Below, in pieces: positions 50,848 to 60,068 of a DNA stretch of 64,000 nt. The stretch comes from Afipia birgiae 34632. GTDB lineage: Bacteria; Pseudomonadota; Alphaproteobacteria; Rhizobiales; Xanthobacteraceae. The stretch's first letter is position 1. Each line of letters begins with the position of its first letter. The position numbers and the translations under genes are program-made. Location of the stretch: contig NZ_HG326652.1 in the NCBI RefSeq assembly GCF_000308295.2, positions 612,561 to 676,560 of the forward strand, written 5' to 3'. The notes beneath the pieces were generated by a model, which made no database searches, was not told where the DNA came from, and saw only the letters and a list, made by a program, of their open reading frames with translations.

Positions 50848-52494
50848 CTTGCGTACCAAACTGCGAACCCCGGACGTGGGGACGCTTTTCCCGGCCATAA
50901 CTTGTTCCAGCGTCGCGGTGTCGCCGATAACGCGAACGACGTGGTCGTCGACCTCGATCCGGTCGATGACCGAGCGCAAATAGGCCTTCCGGAACGGAAT
51001 CTCACCATTGGCGATATTCTCGCGCATTTCCTGCCCGAACCGCTCGATCATTTCCGGCGGAACTTCGGTTGCAGGCGTGGCCTGGGCCTGGATGCAATCG
51101 AGCGCGGCCTGGGCCCGTTCACGGTCAAGTTTGAGGCTGCTGATGCGATCCCGCAGGATATCGTCCAGTTCGGCGACGCCATCCTCCACCATGCGATAGA
51201 GCCGCTTCAGCTTGTCGGCGGCATCGACGACGTCGCGCTGCAGGGCGGTGACGCGCCCATCGACTTCCATGGCCTTCTCGGCGCGACGGGCAAAGGCGGC
51301 GGCAAGAATCTCGGTGAGGCGCTCGGTGGTAAACAACTGCCGTGACAGGTGATCGACAACGAGGTTGTCGAGGGTATCCATGCGGACGGAGCGCCCCTTG
51401 CAGGCCGACTTGCCCATCCGGGCGCAGGTCGAGCAGGTATAATATTTGTGGATAGCCCCTGTCTTCGAGGTGCCGGTGCGCAGCGTCATGGCGCCATCGC
51501 AGGAAGCGCAGCGGGCAAGTCCGGTAAGCAGAATTGGCCCGGTGACCACCCGCGGCGCGGTCACCCGCGAGTTGTTCGCCTTAAGCGTAGCCTGCACGGC
51601 ATCGAACTCGGCTCGTTCGATGATCGGCGGAACCTCGACCGTGATCCACTGGTCAATCGGCTTCTCCCGGAGCGTCCGGGAGTCGCGCTTGTTGAAGACC
51701 CATTGCCCGACATAAACGGGGCTGGTCAGGATGGTGTGAAGCGTCGCTACGCCGAAGCGGGCACCCCTGCGCGTGCGATATCCGCGCTCGTTCAGCCAGG
51801 TGACGGTGTGTTTGACCCCCAGCGGTCCGGATTGACCGTCCCCGTGCCGATAGAGGCGGAAGATGAGACGGACGGTCTCGGCTTCGGCGGGGTCGATCAC
51901 GAGCTTCTTCTTGACCCGAGCACCGCGCTTTTCGGTTTCCTCGGCGCGATAGCCAAGAGGGACGGGCGAGCCGTTGTAGAAGCCTTGACGGGCGTTTTCC
52001 TTCATGGCGCGCAGCACATGCTTTGCGTTCTCGCGGCTCTGGTACTCGTCGAACAGCGCGATCACCTGCCGCATCATGACCTGGGCCGGATCGTCGCCCA
52101 GTTCCTGGGTGATCGAGACGAGGCGCACGCCTTCCTTGGCGAGCTTGCGGATATACATCTCCAGTCCGAAGGAATCGCGGAAGAAGCGCGAGAACGAGTG
52201 CACAACGATGACGTCGAACGGATGGTCATCGTCGGTGGCACGTTCGATCATCTTCTGGAATTCGGGGCGGTTGTCGTCCATGGCGGAGGCACCGGGCTCG
52301 ACATAGTCGGCGACCAGCGTCCATTCCTTGTTTGCGCAAAACGAGCCGACCTGCTTGCGTTGATCGGGGATCGACAGATCGCTCTCGGCCTGCCGCCCGG
52401 TCGAGACACGCAGATAGGCACATGCCCGCGCCCCGGGGACGAGCGCATCGTTATCGTGGGCGGGACGAAAGGCGTCGCGATGGCGGATATTCAT
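50782..52494 (-). CDS. Large serine recombinase (site-specific integrase)
   Basis: A 570-residue recombinase that cuts and rejoins att sites through a phosphoserine bond. The resolvase-like domain has catalytic Ser31 (LRVSTGRQ) and the ARG-type helix region (VIVVHSFSRFFRDSFGLE). A recombinase domain (GSPVPLGYRAEE..), a zinc ribbon (CASCDGAM with CSTC) and a coiled-coil C-terminal part follow. It overlaps the 99-residue gene by ATGA. Its final 22 codons (ending SNSRPSESKSDALSS) are antisense to the tRNA, so the reading frame is completed by host DNA. Confidence 0.94.
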   Translation of the reverse strand: MNIRHRDAFRPAHDNDALVPGARACAYLRVSTGRQAESDLSIPDQRKQVGSFCANKEWTLVADYVEPGASAMDDNRPEFQKMIERATDDDHPFDVIVVHSFSRFFRDSFGLEMYIRKLAKEGVRLVSITQELGDDPAQVMMRQVIALFDEYQSRENAKHVLRAMKENARQGFYNGSPVPLGYRAEETEKRGARVKKKLVIDPAEAETVRLIFRLYRHGDGQSGPLGVKHTVTWLNERGYRTRRGARFGVATLHTILTSPVYVGQWVFNKRDSRTLREKPIDQWITVEVPPIIERAEFDAVQATLKANNSRVTAPRVVTGPILLTGLARCASCDGAMTLRTGTSKTGAIHKYYTCSTCARMGKSACKGRSVRMDTLDNLVVDHLSRQLFTTERLTEILAAAFARRAEKAMEVDGRVTALQRDVVDAADKLKRLYRMVEDGVAELDDILRDRISSLKLDRERAQAALDCIQAQATPATEVPPEMIERFGQEMRENIANGEIPFRKAYLRSVIDRIEVDDHVVRVIGDTATLEQVMAGKSVPTSGVRSLVRKWRAPRDSNSRPSESKSDALSS

Positions 52495-52790
52495 TCAGGT
52501 TCTTCCTTTCTGGGGAGTGTGCCGGAGCTGCCGGCGATCGGCAATCCGGGCCGGCCGCCCGTGTGACCAGCCAGCAGTTCGTCGAGGAAGGCGCCGAAAT
52601 AGGTCTCAATGACCTCGATTTCGGCGGGAAGGACCGGCATTTTGGAGGGCAGTCCTTCGACCACGACCCAGACACGTTCCCGGTCGCGACGCGATGTGCG
52701 GCGATCGGTCTGCCGCATCGGCGATCGTGCGGCTGCAGGCCGCGCCGATGGCCGGCGCCGGGGCGCGATTGCTTTGGAGCGTCCGGTCAT
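52491..52790 (-). CDS. 99-residue basic protein between relaxase and recombinase
   Basis: N-terminal half Arg/Ala/Pro-rich (about ten Arg in the first 40 residues), then an acidic amphipathic segment (AEIEVIETYFGAFLDELLAG) and a Gly/Pro-rich end. Both ends overlap the neighbouring genes by ATGA, so it is translated between relaxase and recombinase. I do not recognise the family. By place and size it could be an accessory or directionality factor for the recombinase; this is inference. Confidence 0.72.
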   Translation of the reverse strand: MTGRSKAIAPRRRPSARPAAARSPMRQTDRRTSRRDRERVWVVVEGLPSKMPVLPAEIEVIETYFGAFLDELLAGHTGGRPGLPIAGSSGTLPRKEEPE

Positions 52791-55411
52791 TGGGACAACT
52801 CCTGTGCAAGCTCGTGCTTCCGGATCGGAGCATGGTCGGGCTGCCGCGCGATTTCGCCAGCGACGTGAACCAGCGGATCGAGCGTGCTGTACTTCGGATT
52901 CTCGCGCGCAAGACAGTTGGCCAGATGCGCGAGACGCCGCTCCTGATCGATGGTGATATTGCGATCGGGATCGCTGGCGCGGATTTCGGTGTCCAGCGCG
53001 CGTCGATCGATGAAAAGCTTTGCTTCCTGCCGGGCGCGACTCATGGCGACGTAAGCGTCGTGACGGTCGAACCTGCTTGAGCCGAGCACGAACACGCGGT
53101 CGACGGTTGCGCCCTGCGCCTGGAAGATCGTCGAGGCCCAGGCATGAGCGATGAAAGAGCGCCCCTCCTGGTCGGCGATGTCAGCGGCGTTGAAGCGGAT
53201 TTCGCGCCGGTCGATGCGAGCCTTGATTGTGACGGCGCCATTCCGGGCAGCAGTGACGCTCGTCACTTCGGCCTCGGTGCCGTTGACCACCTGGAACTGA
53301 TCGAAGCGATGCAGGAAGCGAACACGATCCCCGATGGCCAGCGGCAGATCATAGCCCTGACCGGACGGCGTGACGGCGCGGATGCTGGTGTCGTGATGAT
53401 CGATTGCGCCCTCAACCTTCAGCCGGGAGCGGATGGCATTGCAGATCGCCCGCACTTCCGCGTTGGTCTTGGCGACCGCCAGGATCGACGCGTCGGGCGA
53501 CGAATGGCGGACATTTTGCCAGGCGTCGACGAGCGCCGTGACCGCCGCGGCGCCGCCATCCGATTCCACGAGCAGCCCGTGGCTCGCATACGCGGACAAT
53601 CCAGCCTCGGCATCGCCGAGGGCGAATGCGTGCACGGCGTCACGTGCCCATTCCTGTTGCTGGCGCACGATCGTATCGAGGCGCACCCCGGCCACGGTAT
53701 CGTTGACCAGACGAAGCGCCGCACCCGGGCCGATCGGTTGAAGCTGCCGGCTGTCTCCCACCAGGAGAACCGACGCCCGCGCGGCCTCGACGTGGGTGAG
53801 GAGGCGCTGCATCTGGCGGCTCGACATCAGACCGGCCTCGTCGACGATCAGCAGCGTCGACGAATCCAGTACCGCGCTTCCGGTTTCGATTTTCGCGAGC
53901 CATGAATCGATCGAGCGCGAGGGGATGGCAAGATCCTGGCCAAGCGTGTTGGCTGCCTTCCACGCGATCGAAGCGCCAAGGACCCGATGGTTGGCCGCCT
54001 CCCAGGCGCGCGCAACGACCGCCAGGGTGTGCGACTTGCCCGTTCCGGCGGTCCCTTGAATGACGGCAAGCCGTGCGCCCGAGGTCGCAAGATCAACGGC
54101 GGCTCGTTGTTCGTCCGTCAGTCGGGCGGTGCGAGCGTGCCGTGTAACGACCTTGCTCGCGGGGCCCTGCCGCACATCGAAAGCCAGTCGTCTGGCGGTG
54201 TCGACCAGGGTACGCTCGATCGCGATCATGTCCGGCGTGGAATAACGCGGGGCACCAGTCCGATCGCGGCCAAGCTCGACGATGGCGCCATTGGCAAGCA
54301 AACGATCGACTTCAACTCTGATCCGATCCGGTTCAACGCTAACTCCCACCAGTGCGGCGCCAACCGCCTCAAACATGCGGTAGCGCTCGAACACCGATTG
54401 TGTCGTCGTCAGGAGATCAGGGACCTGTGCCAAGCGTTCTGCGATCCGGTCTGCCACGACCGCTGCCTCGGATTGAGCCTCCATGCCAAGACTTCGTGCG
54501 GTCTGGATGATGCTCTCCGGCTCGTATCCCAATTGACGGGTTGCGGCCCGCCAACGTTGATGCCGGTCGCCTTCCGGTTGAGATTCCTTGTCCCGCCGCG
54601 TCGTGCGGGTCACGTGGGCCGCGAGGGCAGGCGCTGCGTCAGACGTCGTACCTGCCGTGGCCAGTTGTTCTTCGATCGTGGCGCGGCGTGCGCTGAAATA
54701 AGCGACGACGTCGGACGGAACGCCCACGATATCGAACAGGCCATCCGCGCTGATCGGTCCCAGCGCGAAGCCCGCGCGTTGCAGGCGCGTGGCAAGACCG
54801 ACCCGGAAATGCACGCCGAGCGCCTTCTTCCATTGACGCAGCTGCACAGTGTCGATGGCGCCGAACGAGCCGTCGGTGCGCTCGGCGACATTGAGGATCG
54901 TGACGTGGGTGTGGCGCTGCGGGTCCGGCGCGACGACGCCGTCGGCGTGGCGTTCAGGGCGAGCTTCGCCATGGGCAAACGCGGCGGCGACAAGACGAAC
55001 ATGTTCGCGCCGGATGCCATTGCGACCACGGCGTCCAAGCGGCAGTTCCTGCTCGAGGAACGCGATGGTCGCGGCGACCGCTTCGGATTCGGCAGCCTCA
55101 ACGGTGCGCCGGAGCTTGTCATCGCCCAGAGCCCACACGACGGAAACGCCCTTGGGACAACTGAAGGTAAGATCGATCCCGGCAGTATGCCGTCCCGCGC
55201 CGGCGTACTTGATCAGGGTCTCGCCGTTACGATCGATGCCCGCACACAGGTGCTCGAACACATCCGGCTGGACGTCTGCTCCGGCTTCGATGCCGAGGCG
55301 ATTGCTGTTGGTCAGCCAGCGGCCGTTCGGCTCGCGATCGGACAGATAGTAATTCGTGTTGTCGCGCGTGTAATAATCGGCGCGATGGATGATAGCGAAA
55401 GATGCGACCAT
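52787..55411 (-). CDS. MobF-family relaxase-helicase (TrwC/TraI/TraA-like)
   Basis: Nicks oriT, stays bound to the 5' end and unwinds the strand for transfer. 874 residues: an N-terminal relaxase domain with Tyr13/14 and Tyr21/22 (DYYTRDNTNYY) and metal histidines His147, His167, His169 (PDPQRHTH). A RecD-like helicase with Walker A GTAGTGKS at 453-460 and DEAG at 524-527 follows. The start ATG 55411 lies directly after a hairpin holding its ribosome binding site. Its stop overlaps the 99-residue gene. Confidence 0.95.
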   Translation of the reverse strand: MVASFAIIHRADYYTRDNTNYYLSDREPNGRWLTNSNRLGIEAGADVQPDVFEHLCAGIDRNGETLIKYAGAGRHTAGIDLTFSCPKGVSVVWALGDDKLRRTVEAAESEAVAATIAFLEQELPLGRRGRNGIRREHVRLVAAAFAHGEARPERHADGVVAPDPQRHTHVTILNVAERTDGSFGAIDTVQLRQWKKALGVHFRVGLATRLQRAGFALGPISADGLFDIVGVPSDVVAYFSARRATIEEQLATAGTTSDAAPALAAHVTRTTRRDKESQPEGDRHQRWRAATRQLGYEPESIIQTARSLGMEAQSEAAVVADRIAERLAQVPDLLTTTQSVFERYRMFEAVGAALVGVSVEPDRIRVEVDRLLANGAIVELGRDRTGAPRYSTPDMIAIERTLVDTARRLAFDVRQGPASKVVTRHARTARLTDEQRAAVDLATSGARLAVIQGTAGTGKSHTLAVVARAWEAANHRVLGASIAWKAANTLGQDLAIPSRSIDSWLAKIETGSAVLDSSTLLIVDEAGLMSSRQMQRLLTHVEAARASVLLVGDSRQLQPIGPGAALRLVNDTVAGVRLDTIVRQQQEWARDAVHAFALGDAEAGLSAYASHGLLVESDGGAAAVTALVDAWQNVRHSSPDASILAVAKTNAEVRAICNAIRSRLKVEGAIDHHDTSIRAVTPSGQGYDLPLAIGDRVRFLHRFDQFQVVNGTEAEVTSVTAARNGAVTIKARIDRREIRFNAADIADQEGRSFIAHAWASTIFQAQGATVDRVFVLGSSRFDRHDAYVAMSRARQEAKLFIDRRALDTEIRASDPDRNITIDQERRLAHLANCLARENPKYSTLDPLVHVAGEIARQPDHAPIRKHELAQELSQ

Positions 55412-55436
55412 AAAGGCCTCCCGATGAGAGGCCTTT
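55412..55436 (-). promoter_or_regulatory. Hairpin enclosing the relaxase ribosome binding site
   Basis: On the minus strand AAAGGCCTC, a 7-base loop and GAGGCCTTT form a perfect 9-bp stem ending at the relaxase ATG. The binding site GGGAGG (55422 down to 55417) is half in the loop and half in the 3' arm, five bases before ATG. Confidence 0.7.
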
Positions 55437-55458
55437 CATCTATCGCACCTGAACTGCT

Positions 55459-55475
55459 TAGTTTTGGGGACTGAA
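55459..55475 (-). promoter_or_regulatory. 17-bp element motif, copy 1 (upstream of relaxase)
   Basis: TTCAGTCCCCAAAACTA read on the minus strand, 47 bases before the relaxase start. Identical copies stand at 59946-59962 and 61203-61219. Confidence 0.75.
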
Positions 55476-55617
55476 CCGAATTCTGCAGAGAAGCTGCCGC
55501 GCGTCGTCTCTAAGACGTTTCGTTCCTGTTCAGGTCGTCAAAAAGAACGCAGGCACGCATCGACGACATTTTGCGGATCGCGGGAAGGCATTGTCGAGCG
55601 CGTTGCTGCGGTGACGC

Positions 55618-55655
55618 ATCAGGTACGCAACGGGATTCTGCGGTGCGTACCTGAT
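55618..55655. other. Candidate origin of transfer (oriT) hairpin
   Basis: A perfect 12-bp inverted repeat (ATCAGGTACGCA / TGCGTACCTGAT) with a 14-base loop, in the 268-base gap between relaxase and coupling-protein genes, the usual place of MobF oriT sites. No nic site can be assigned by eye. Confidence 0.55.
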
Positions 55656-55679
55656 TCAAAGTGACGATGGGGATGCAAA

Positions 55680-57374
55680 CTACGAGCGTCGGGGAGGCCA
55701 GACAGTCACCGGCCACGTCAGATCAAGGACGTCACCGAATCCGATAACCAGCGCATGAACCTTGTCATCGAACACGCCCAATTCCCGGCTCAATTGCTCA
55801 GGCCGCACGAGCGGCACCTCGCGCTTCTGGGCTGACGGTGCATCATGCTGTCGAGACTTGTCCGGAGGGTCGACAATGGTGCGCTTGCCGATCAATTGTT
55901 CCGATACTTTGTTTGAAGCTTCGCCCTGTCGCATCCGGCCGATAATGACCGTCGCGAAGCGTTCGATCATATTGTTCGCGCCGGTCTCATTGTAATTCAG
56001 GCGCAGCTGATTCAGGTCTTGCAGGGTCGCGATCACCGAAACATTCTTGTTCCGACCAACGTCCAGCAATTCCTGGAACCTGCCCAGCGGCCCCAACTGG
56101 TGGAATTCGTCGAGAACGAGATGAAGGCGCCGTTCCTTTTCCGGATTGAACGCGGCATCGGTCGCGTACGCGGCAATCAGATCGATGACCGCTCCGATCC
56201 ACGCGGCGCTCAACTCGCTCAGGCGGGCCGAGCGTTGCAGGAGAACAATGCGGGGCTGCTTGTGGTCGCCATTCATCCAGCGAACGAACGAGAAGCGGCG
56301 GTTCGGCGAGACGTCCCGCCAATGACGGGCCAGTGGTTCCAGCACGCGCAGCACATGCGCGCGATAGGTAAGCATGAAACTCGCCGAAGTCTTTGACAGC
56401 GAGTGGCCGTCCTCGTCCATGTCCAGCAGGGCGACCGCGGGGGAATCGACTTCCACGAGCTTCGCGTACAACGTCGCGGCATCAAGCGATACGATTTCAA
56501 GAAGTTCCTGCGCGCCCCATTTCCGTCCATGGGTCTTTTGACAAATGACGATGCATCCGGCGAGGATGGTAGAGCCGCCCGCGTCGAATACGGAGTTGCT
56601 ATGCTTTGGCCCGGAGCGCTCTCCGAGAAGCCTCCGTGCGACCTCGTTGGCATCGTCGATTGTCAATACGTCTTCTCCAATGGCCCAAGCCCAGATCTCC
56701 TCGTCGTCAAGGCCGACGCCGGCGATGTACGAATGGTCGCGTGGAAAGCCATCTCGAATCTCGCCAGTCGTGTCGTGGATCAAGAGACCCTGCGATTTGT
56801 TGCGCAACGGACCGAACTCGCTGAGGATTTGTTCGATCAGATAAAGAACGATCCGTGTTTTGCCGGATCCCGGCGCCCCGAGGATGAGGAGGTTTACAAG
56901 GCTTCTCAGCTGCGAGAACCACACGCCGGGAGCGAGCTCATACGCGCGGCCGGAATCGGCGATTTCTTTTTGCATGGCGCGGTTGGCCGCGGCGACGGCG
57001 GCTTTGCCCTTGAGGCGGCGAATACCCTCGTAATGAGTGCGAGTGTCAACGAACGGCGTCGCATTCCAGGCGATCCATCCGGCGGCAACGCCAGCGCCAA
57101 GGCCGCCAACCATGATTGCGGCACCGCGAGCCAGCAGCGGATATTGCAGGTTATGGACGTCGATCGCCCACAAAATGGAATCCCAACGCCAGGCCGCAAG
57201 GCGGAGGATTTCAAGTCCGGTTAATGTGACCGGCATGTCCTGTCGCCATCCCCACCATGGCATCAGGCCCAGCAGGATTCCGCCTGCGAGACAGGCGAAC
57301 AGGGCTCCGAATACCAGTGCGGCAAAGACAGCGGGCACAACGGAGCGGATTTCGTAGGCAGGTTTATCGGTCAT
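55680..57374 (-). CDS. Type IV coupling protein (VirD4/TraD/TrwB-like ATPase)
   Basis: Brings the relaxase-DNA complex to a mating channel and pumps DNA. 564 residues: two N-terminal membrane helices (about 13-38 and 83-103), Walker A GAPGSGKT at 166-173, the segment LLIHDTTGEIRDGFP, and Walker B with Asp422/Glu423 (LVLDEFHQLGPLG). The RFATVIIGRM region follows. It lies nine bases after the LysM-like gene. A mating-pore system is not visible in the window, so the pore may come from further right or from another element. Confidence 0.93.
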   Translation of the reverse strand: MTDKPAYEIRSVVPAVFAALVFGALFACLAGGILLGLMPWWGWRQDMPVTLTGLEILRLAAWRWDSILWAIDVHNLQYPLLARGAAIMVGGLGAGVAAGWIAWNATPFVDTRTHYEGIRRLKGKAAVAAANRAMQKEIADSGRAYELAPGVWFSQLRSLVNLLILGAPGSGKTRIVLYLIEQILSEFGPLRNKSQGLLIHDTTGEIRDGFPRDHSYIAGVGLDDEEIWAWAIGEDVLTIDDANEVARRLLGERSGPKHSNSVFDAGGSTILAGCIVICQKTHGRKWGAQELLEIVSLDAATLYAKLVEVDSPAVALLDMDEDGHSLSKTSASFMLTYRAHVLRVLEPLARHWRDVSPNRRFSFVRWMNGDHKQPRIVLLQRSARLSELSAAWIGAVIDLIAAYATDAAFNPEKERRLHLVLDEFHQLGPLGRFQELLDVGRNKNVSVIATLQDLNQLRLNYNETGANNMIERFATVIIGRMRQGEASNKVSEQLIGKRTIVDPPDKSRQHDAPSAQKREVPLVRPEQLSRELGVFDDKVHALVIGFGDVLDLTWPVTVWPPRRS

Positions 57375-57383
57375 GACTGTTTC

Positions 57384-58001
57384 CTATTGCGTAAGGCGGC
57401 CGTGGCCGCGCCAGACGATGATGAATTGACCAGCATTCAGGACTCCGCTGGCGGGAGCCTGATTGACGGCACGCAGGTAAGCTTCCTGCATGTTCAGCAG
57501 GCCAGCGGCATCGCTCCACGACAGGCCGTGCGAAACACGATAAACACATCCGTCGGTCTTCCCTGTCAGTCGCGCACACCTTGGCCAGAGACCGGATTGG
57601 GTAGGACGCACGATTTGCCCGCCATCGCGAAGCAGGGGCGGTACCGTCAGGACTGCGATCACCGTCAGGCTCGCAGTGGTACCCCAGACAAGCGAGGCGC
57701 TGAGCATCCGGCGCCAAATTGATCGCGCGCGGGGACGTGCCTTTTTAGCCGGCATCGACGATCCGGGCGCTGATCGCCTTTCACCGGCTCGGGGCAACGC
57801 GGTATCTTCGGCAGCCGGAGTCAGGCCTGCGGCAATGTCCGCGCGCTGATCCGGCGTCAGCCGCCGAAGCAGATTCTGGGAGAGTTGCGCGAACTGCTCC
57901 GGTGTCATCTTGCGGCAGCGCGCAATCAACTCTTCGATGGTCTCCGTGCGTTCAACGAGCGCACGGTTGCGATTCCGGCGGTGCTGTTTGACGTCATTCA
58001 T
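57384..58001 (-). CDS. Single-pass membrane protein with LysM-like C-terminus
   Basis: 205 residues: a helical cytoplasmic part (VERTETIEELIARCRKMTPE, LTPDQRADIAAGLTPA), one membrane helix (about 107-127) and a periplasmic end with a LysM-like segment (VSHGLSWSDAAGLLNMQE, then LRAVNQ and AGQFIIVWRG). ATG 58001 overlaps the ParA-like stop (ATGA). It may anchor the conjugation machinery to peptidoglycan; the family is not recognised. Confidence 0.75.
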   Translation of the reverse strand: MNDVKQHRRNRNRALVERTETIEELIARCRKMTPEQFAQLSQNLLRRLTPDQRADIAAGLTPAAEDTALPRAGERRSAPGSSMPAKKARPRARSIWRRMLSASLVWGTTASLTVIAVLTVPPLLRDGGQIVRPTQSGLWPRCARLTGKTDGCVYRVSHGLSWSDAAGLLNMQEAYLRAVNQAPASGVLNAGQFIIVWRGHGRLTQ

Positions 58002-58834
58002 TGGCCGCCTCCCGAACCCAGCAGCGGCAGGACGTTGGCAAGACCGCTTTCCATCGCAGCCAGGTAGGCGGCGACGTCGCCACGCATCAGGCGGGCGGCG
58101 CCCCGCTTGAGACCAGTCTTCTCCATCACGGTCGCCAGATCCCAATCGATGATATCGATCAGGCGAGCATGAACCCGTTCAGCATGCCGCAGACTTGCGC
58201 CCTCGACGCGCGGCATCACAATAACCGGATGATCCGCCAGCATCCGTTTGGCGCGTTTGCGTACAGGATCGTCGAGAAAGGGCAGCATCTCGGCGACCGT
58301 GCCACGCCAGCGGTTCTCGACGACGATCACGCGGGCGTCGGGCAAAATCTCCTTCAACCGGTCGAGTTCGACCGTGGCCTGTCCGATCGCCTCGGGCGTC
58401 GCGAGCACGACCACGAACACGGTGAGATTGACGCCAAGCTCGACTACGTCCTCATTGAGATCGACGAGGCGGTTGTGATCGTGAAAGATCGGCGTCAGTC
58501 CGCCGCCGATCTCGATCAGCAGGCTCCGTTTCGTGTCCTTCAGGCTGGCCAGGCGGTCGGTGAACGGTTCGAACAGTTCAACGATCGCGTCAGGATTGCT
58601 GCGCGACTTGCGGGCGATGGCGGAATCGAGGGTAACGATATCGCGCCCCAGCGTCTCGCCTAGCTTCGACTGATGGTCGAACTGCAGGATGTCGAGATCA
58701 ATTCCGGCGACCTCGGCGAGATCGGCGATCGTCAGCGTCAAGGTCGATTTACCTGATCCGCCGATGCCGGACAGAACGACGCCCGCCAGAGAAGGCGCGT
58801 CGGTAACAGTTTGGGAAGCTGCGTGCTTGGTCAT
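57998..58834 (-). CDS. ParA/TraL-like P-loop ATPase
   Basis: A 278-residue ATPase with Walker A GIGGSGKST (residues 23-31), of the ParA/MinD superfamily. It lacks the usual KGG signature lysine of ParA and is closer to conjugation-associated TraL-type proteins. IEIGGGLTPIFHDHN and VFVVVLATPEAIGQ complete the fold. No ParB gene is adjacent. It may position the transfer complex or help element maintenance. Confidence 0.83.
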   Translation of the reverse strand: MTKHAASQTVTDAPSLAGVVLSGIGGSGKSTLTLTIADLAEVAGIDLDILQFDHQSKLGETLGRDIVTLDSAIARKSRSNPDAIVELFEPFTDRLASLKDTKRSLLIEIGGGLTPIFHDHNRLVDLNEDVVELGVNLTVFVVVLATPEAIGQATVELDRLKEILPDARVIVVENRWRGTVAEMLPFLDDPVRKRAKRMLADHPVIVMPRVEGASLRHAERVHARLIDIIDWDLATVMEKTGLKRGAARLMRGDVAAYLAAMESGLANVLPLLGSGGGQ

Positions 58835-58950
58835 GTCGTGTCTCCGTGGTGCGTGCGTGTCGCGCGCGATTGGGTGTGGATAGGCGTTGTGAATGCTCTG
58901 GGTTTTGGAGGCGCGGCCGGGGCCGCACCTCCGTTTCGGGAATAGACCGA

Positions 58951-59895
58951 CTAGTCGGGTTCGAATTGATCAGAGCCGTTGAGGACAGCGGCGCGATGTT
59001 GTTGTCCGCGCTTGCGCATCTCCTCAAACTCCGGACGACAAAGGCGATGGCGCGGGCTCAACTCCGACGGGTCGAAATTGCCGTTGAAAGCGGCGACGAT
59101 CAGGTCGCGTTTCGAGAAGGGCGGCTGGAGCAGGCGGTTGAACACGCCGTAGATGCCTTTGCGGCCCTCCGCCTTCGCAGCATCCGCTTGGTCAAGCAGA
59201 TCGGTCACGTTCTGTGCCCTGCGGTACAAGCGAAAGAACGTTGCAACGATCTCGAATTGCGCAATGAGGAATGCGCCACCCGTGCTCTTCGGCGAGTTAC
59301 CAAGCCTCGCGCCCTCCGCATTCAGCGCGGCTTTGATATCCTCGAACGGCGGATGCCCCGGATACCAGCCCGAAATCGCATCGAGCCCTTCCTGGTAGAG
59401 CTTGTCCAGCGACCGCTGGCGGATAGCCTCGGGAGGCTGTCCTCCGTCGCGATTCACGCGCGGCGTCCAAACAGCTTTCGCCAACTGCTGAAGAACGAGG
59501 GTGTGGTCGCAGCCACCTGCGAGTCCGACCAGCCGTTGCGTCGCCGCAACGACATTCACCGCGAGCGCCTTACGCAGAACGTATTTGCGTTCACACCACT
59601 CCTTTTTGAACACGTCGATGTCGAAATCGATCGGCATCGGCATCATCATCGCAATGATGGGCTTTCCCGACACAAAATCGTTCAACTGGTGCGCCGAAAG
59701 ATGAGGGATGTCGGCGGCGAGCCGGTCGACCGTCGTGTGGATCACGTTACGATCATTCAGCGGCCCGAACACCGTGGTCACGGATTCGGGAACGGCAATT
59801 TCCTCGGACGAATCCGGGTCGTTGATCAGCACGAAAGGTTTGCTGATATCGGGGCCGTCGGTCGGTTGGATCTCTTCAAAAATGGTCATCGGCAT
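58951..59895 (-). CDS. Conserved element protein of unknown function, 314 residues
   Basis: A soluble protein with an acidic N-terminus (MPMTIFEEIQPTDGPDISKP), then KKEWCERKYVLRKALAVNVV, a long helical middle and an Asp/Arg-rich end (RKRGQQHRAAVLNG). I recognise no domain. AGGAG eight bases before ATG 59895 fixes the start. The 17-bp motif lies 50 bases upstream. It probably heads the transcription unit of the ParA-like, membrane and coupling-protein genes. Confidence 0.72.
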   Translation of the reverse strand: MPMTIFEEIQPTDGPDISKPFVLINDPDSSEEIAVPESVTTVFGPLNDRNVIHTTVDRLAADIPHLSAHQLNDFVSGKPIIAMMMPMPIDFDIDVFKKEWCERKYVLRKALAVNVVAATQRLVGLAGGCDHTLVLQQLAKAVWTPRVNRDGGQPPEAIRQRSLDKLYQEGLDAISGWYPGHPPFEDIKAALNAEGARLGNSPKSTGGAFLIAQFEIVATFFRLYRRAQNVTDLLDQADAAKAEGRKGIYGVFNRLLQPPFSKRDLIVAAFNGNFDPSELSPRHRLCRPEFEEMRKRGQQHRAAVLNGSDQFEPD

Positions 59896-59945
59896 CGTGA
59901 ACTCCTGTGTTGATGCATTCGTATTGATGGCATGGAGCGGGCTGG

Positions 59946-59962
59946 TAGTTTTGGGGACTGAA
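59946..59962 (-). promoter_or_regulatory. 17-bp element motif, copy 2
   Basis: TTCAGTCCCCAAAACTA on the minus strand, 50 bases before the 314-residue gene. Confidence 0.75.
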
Positions 59963-60068
59963 TGGCAAACCAGATCAGTGGACGATCGATCTGCCAGCCG
60001 GTGCGATGATTCGTGAAAAACCGTCGGACACGCGCGGCGCTTCCACTCAAGAAGGATGGACGGAGTTT

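Noticed and set aside
53144..55474. Plus-strand frames of 253 and 495 residues opposite the relaxase
   Set aside because: Antisense to a full-length MobF relaxase with complete motifs.
58846..59913. Plus-strand frame of 355 residues opposite the 314-residue gene
   Set aside because: The minus frame has a good ribosome binding site and upstream motif; the plus frame has a His/Arg-rich, shadow-like composition.
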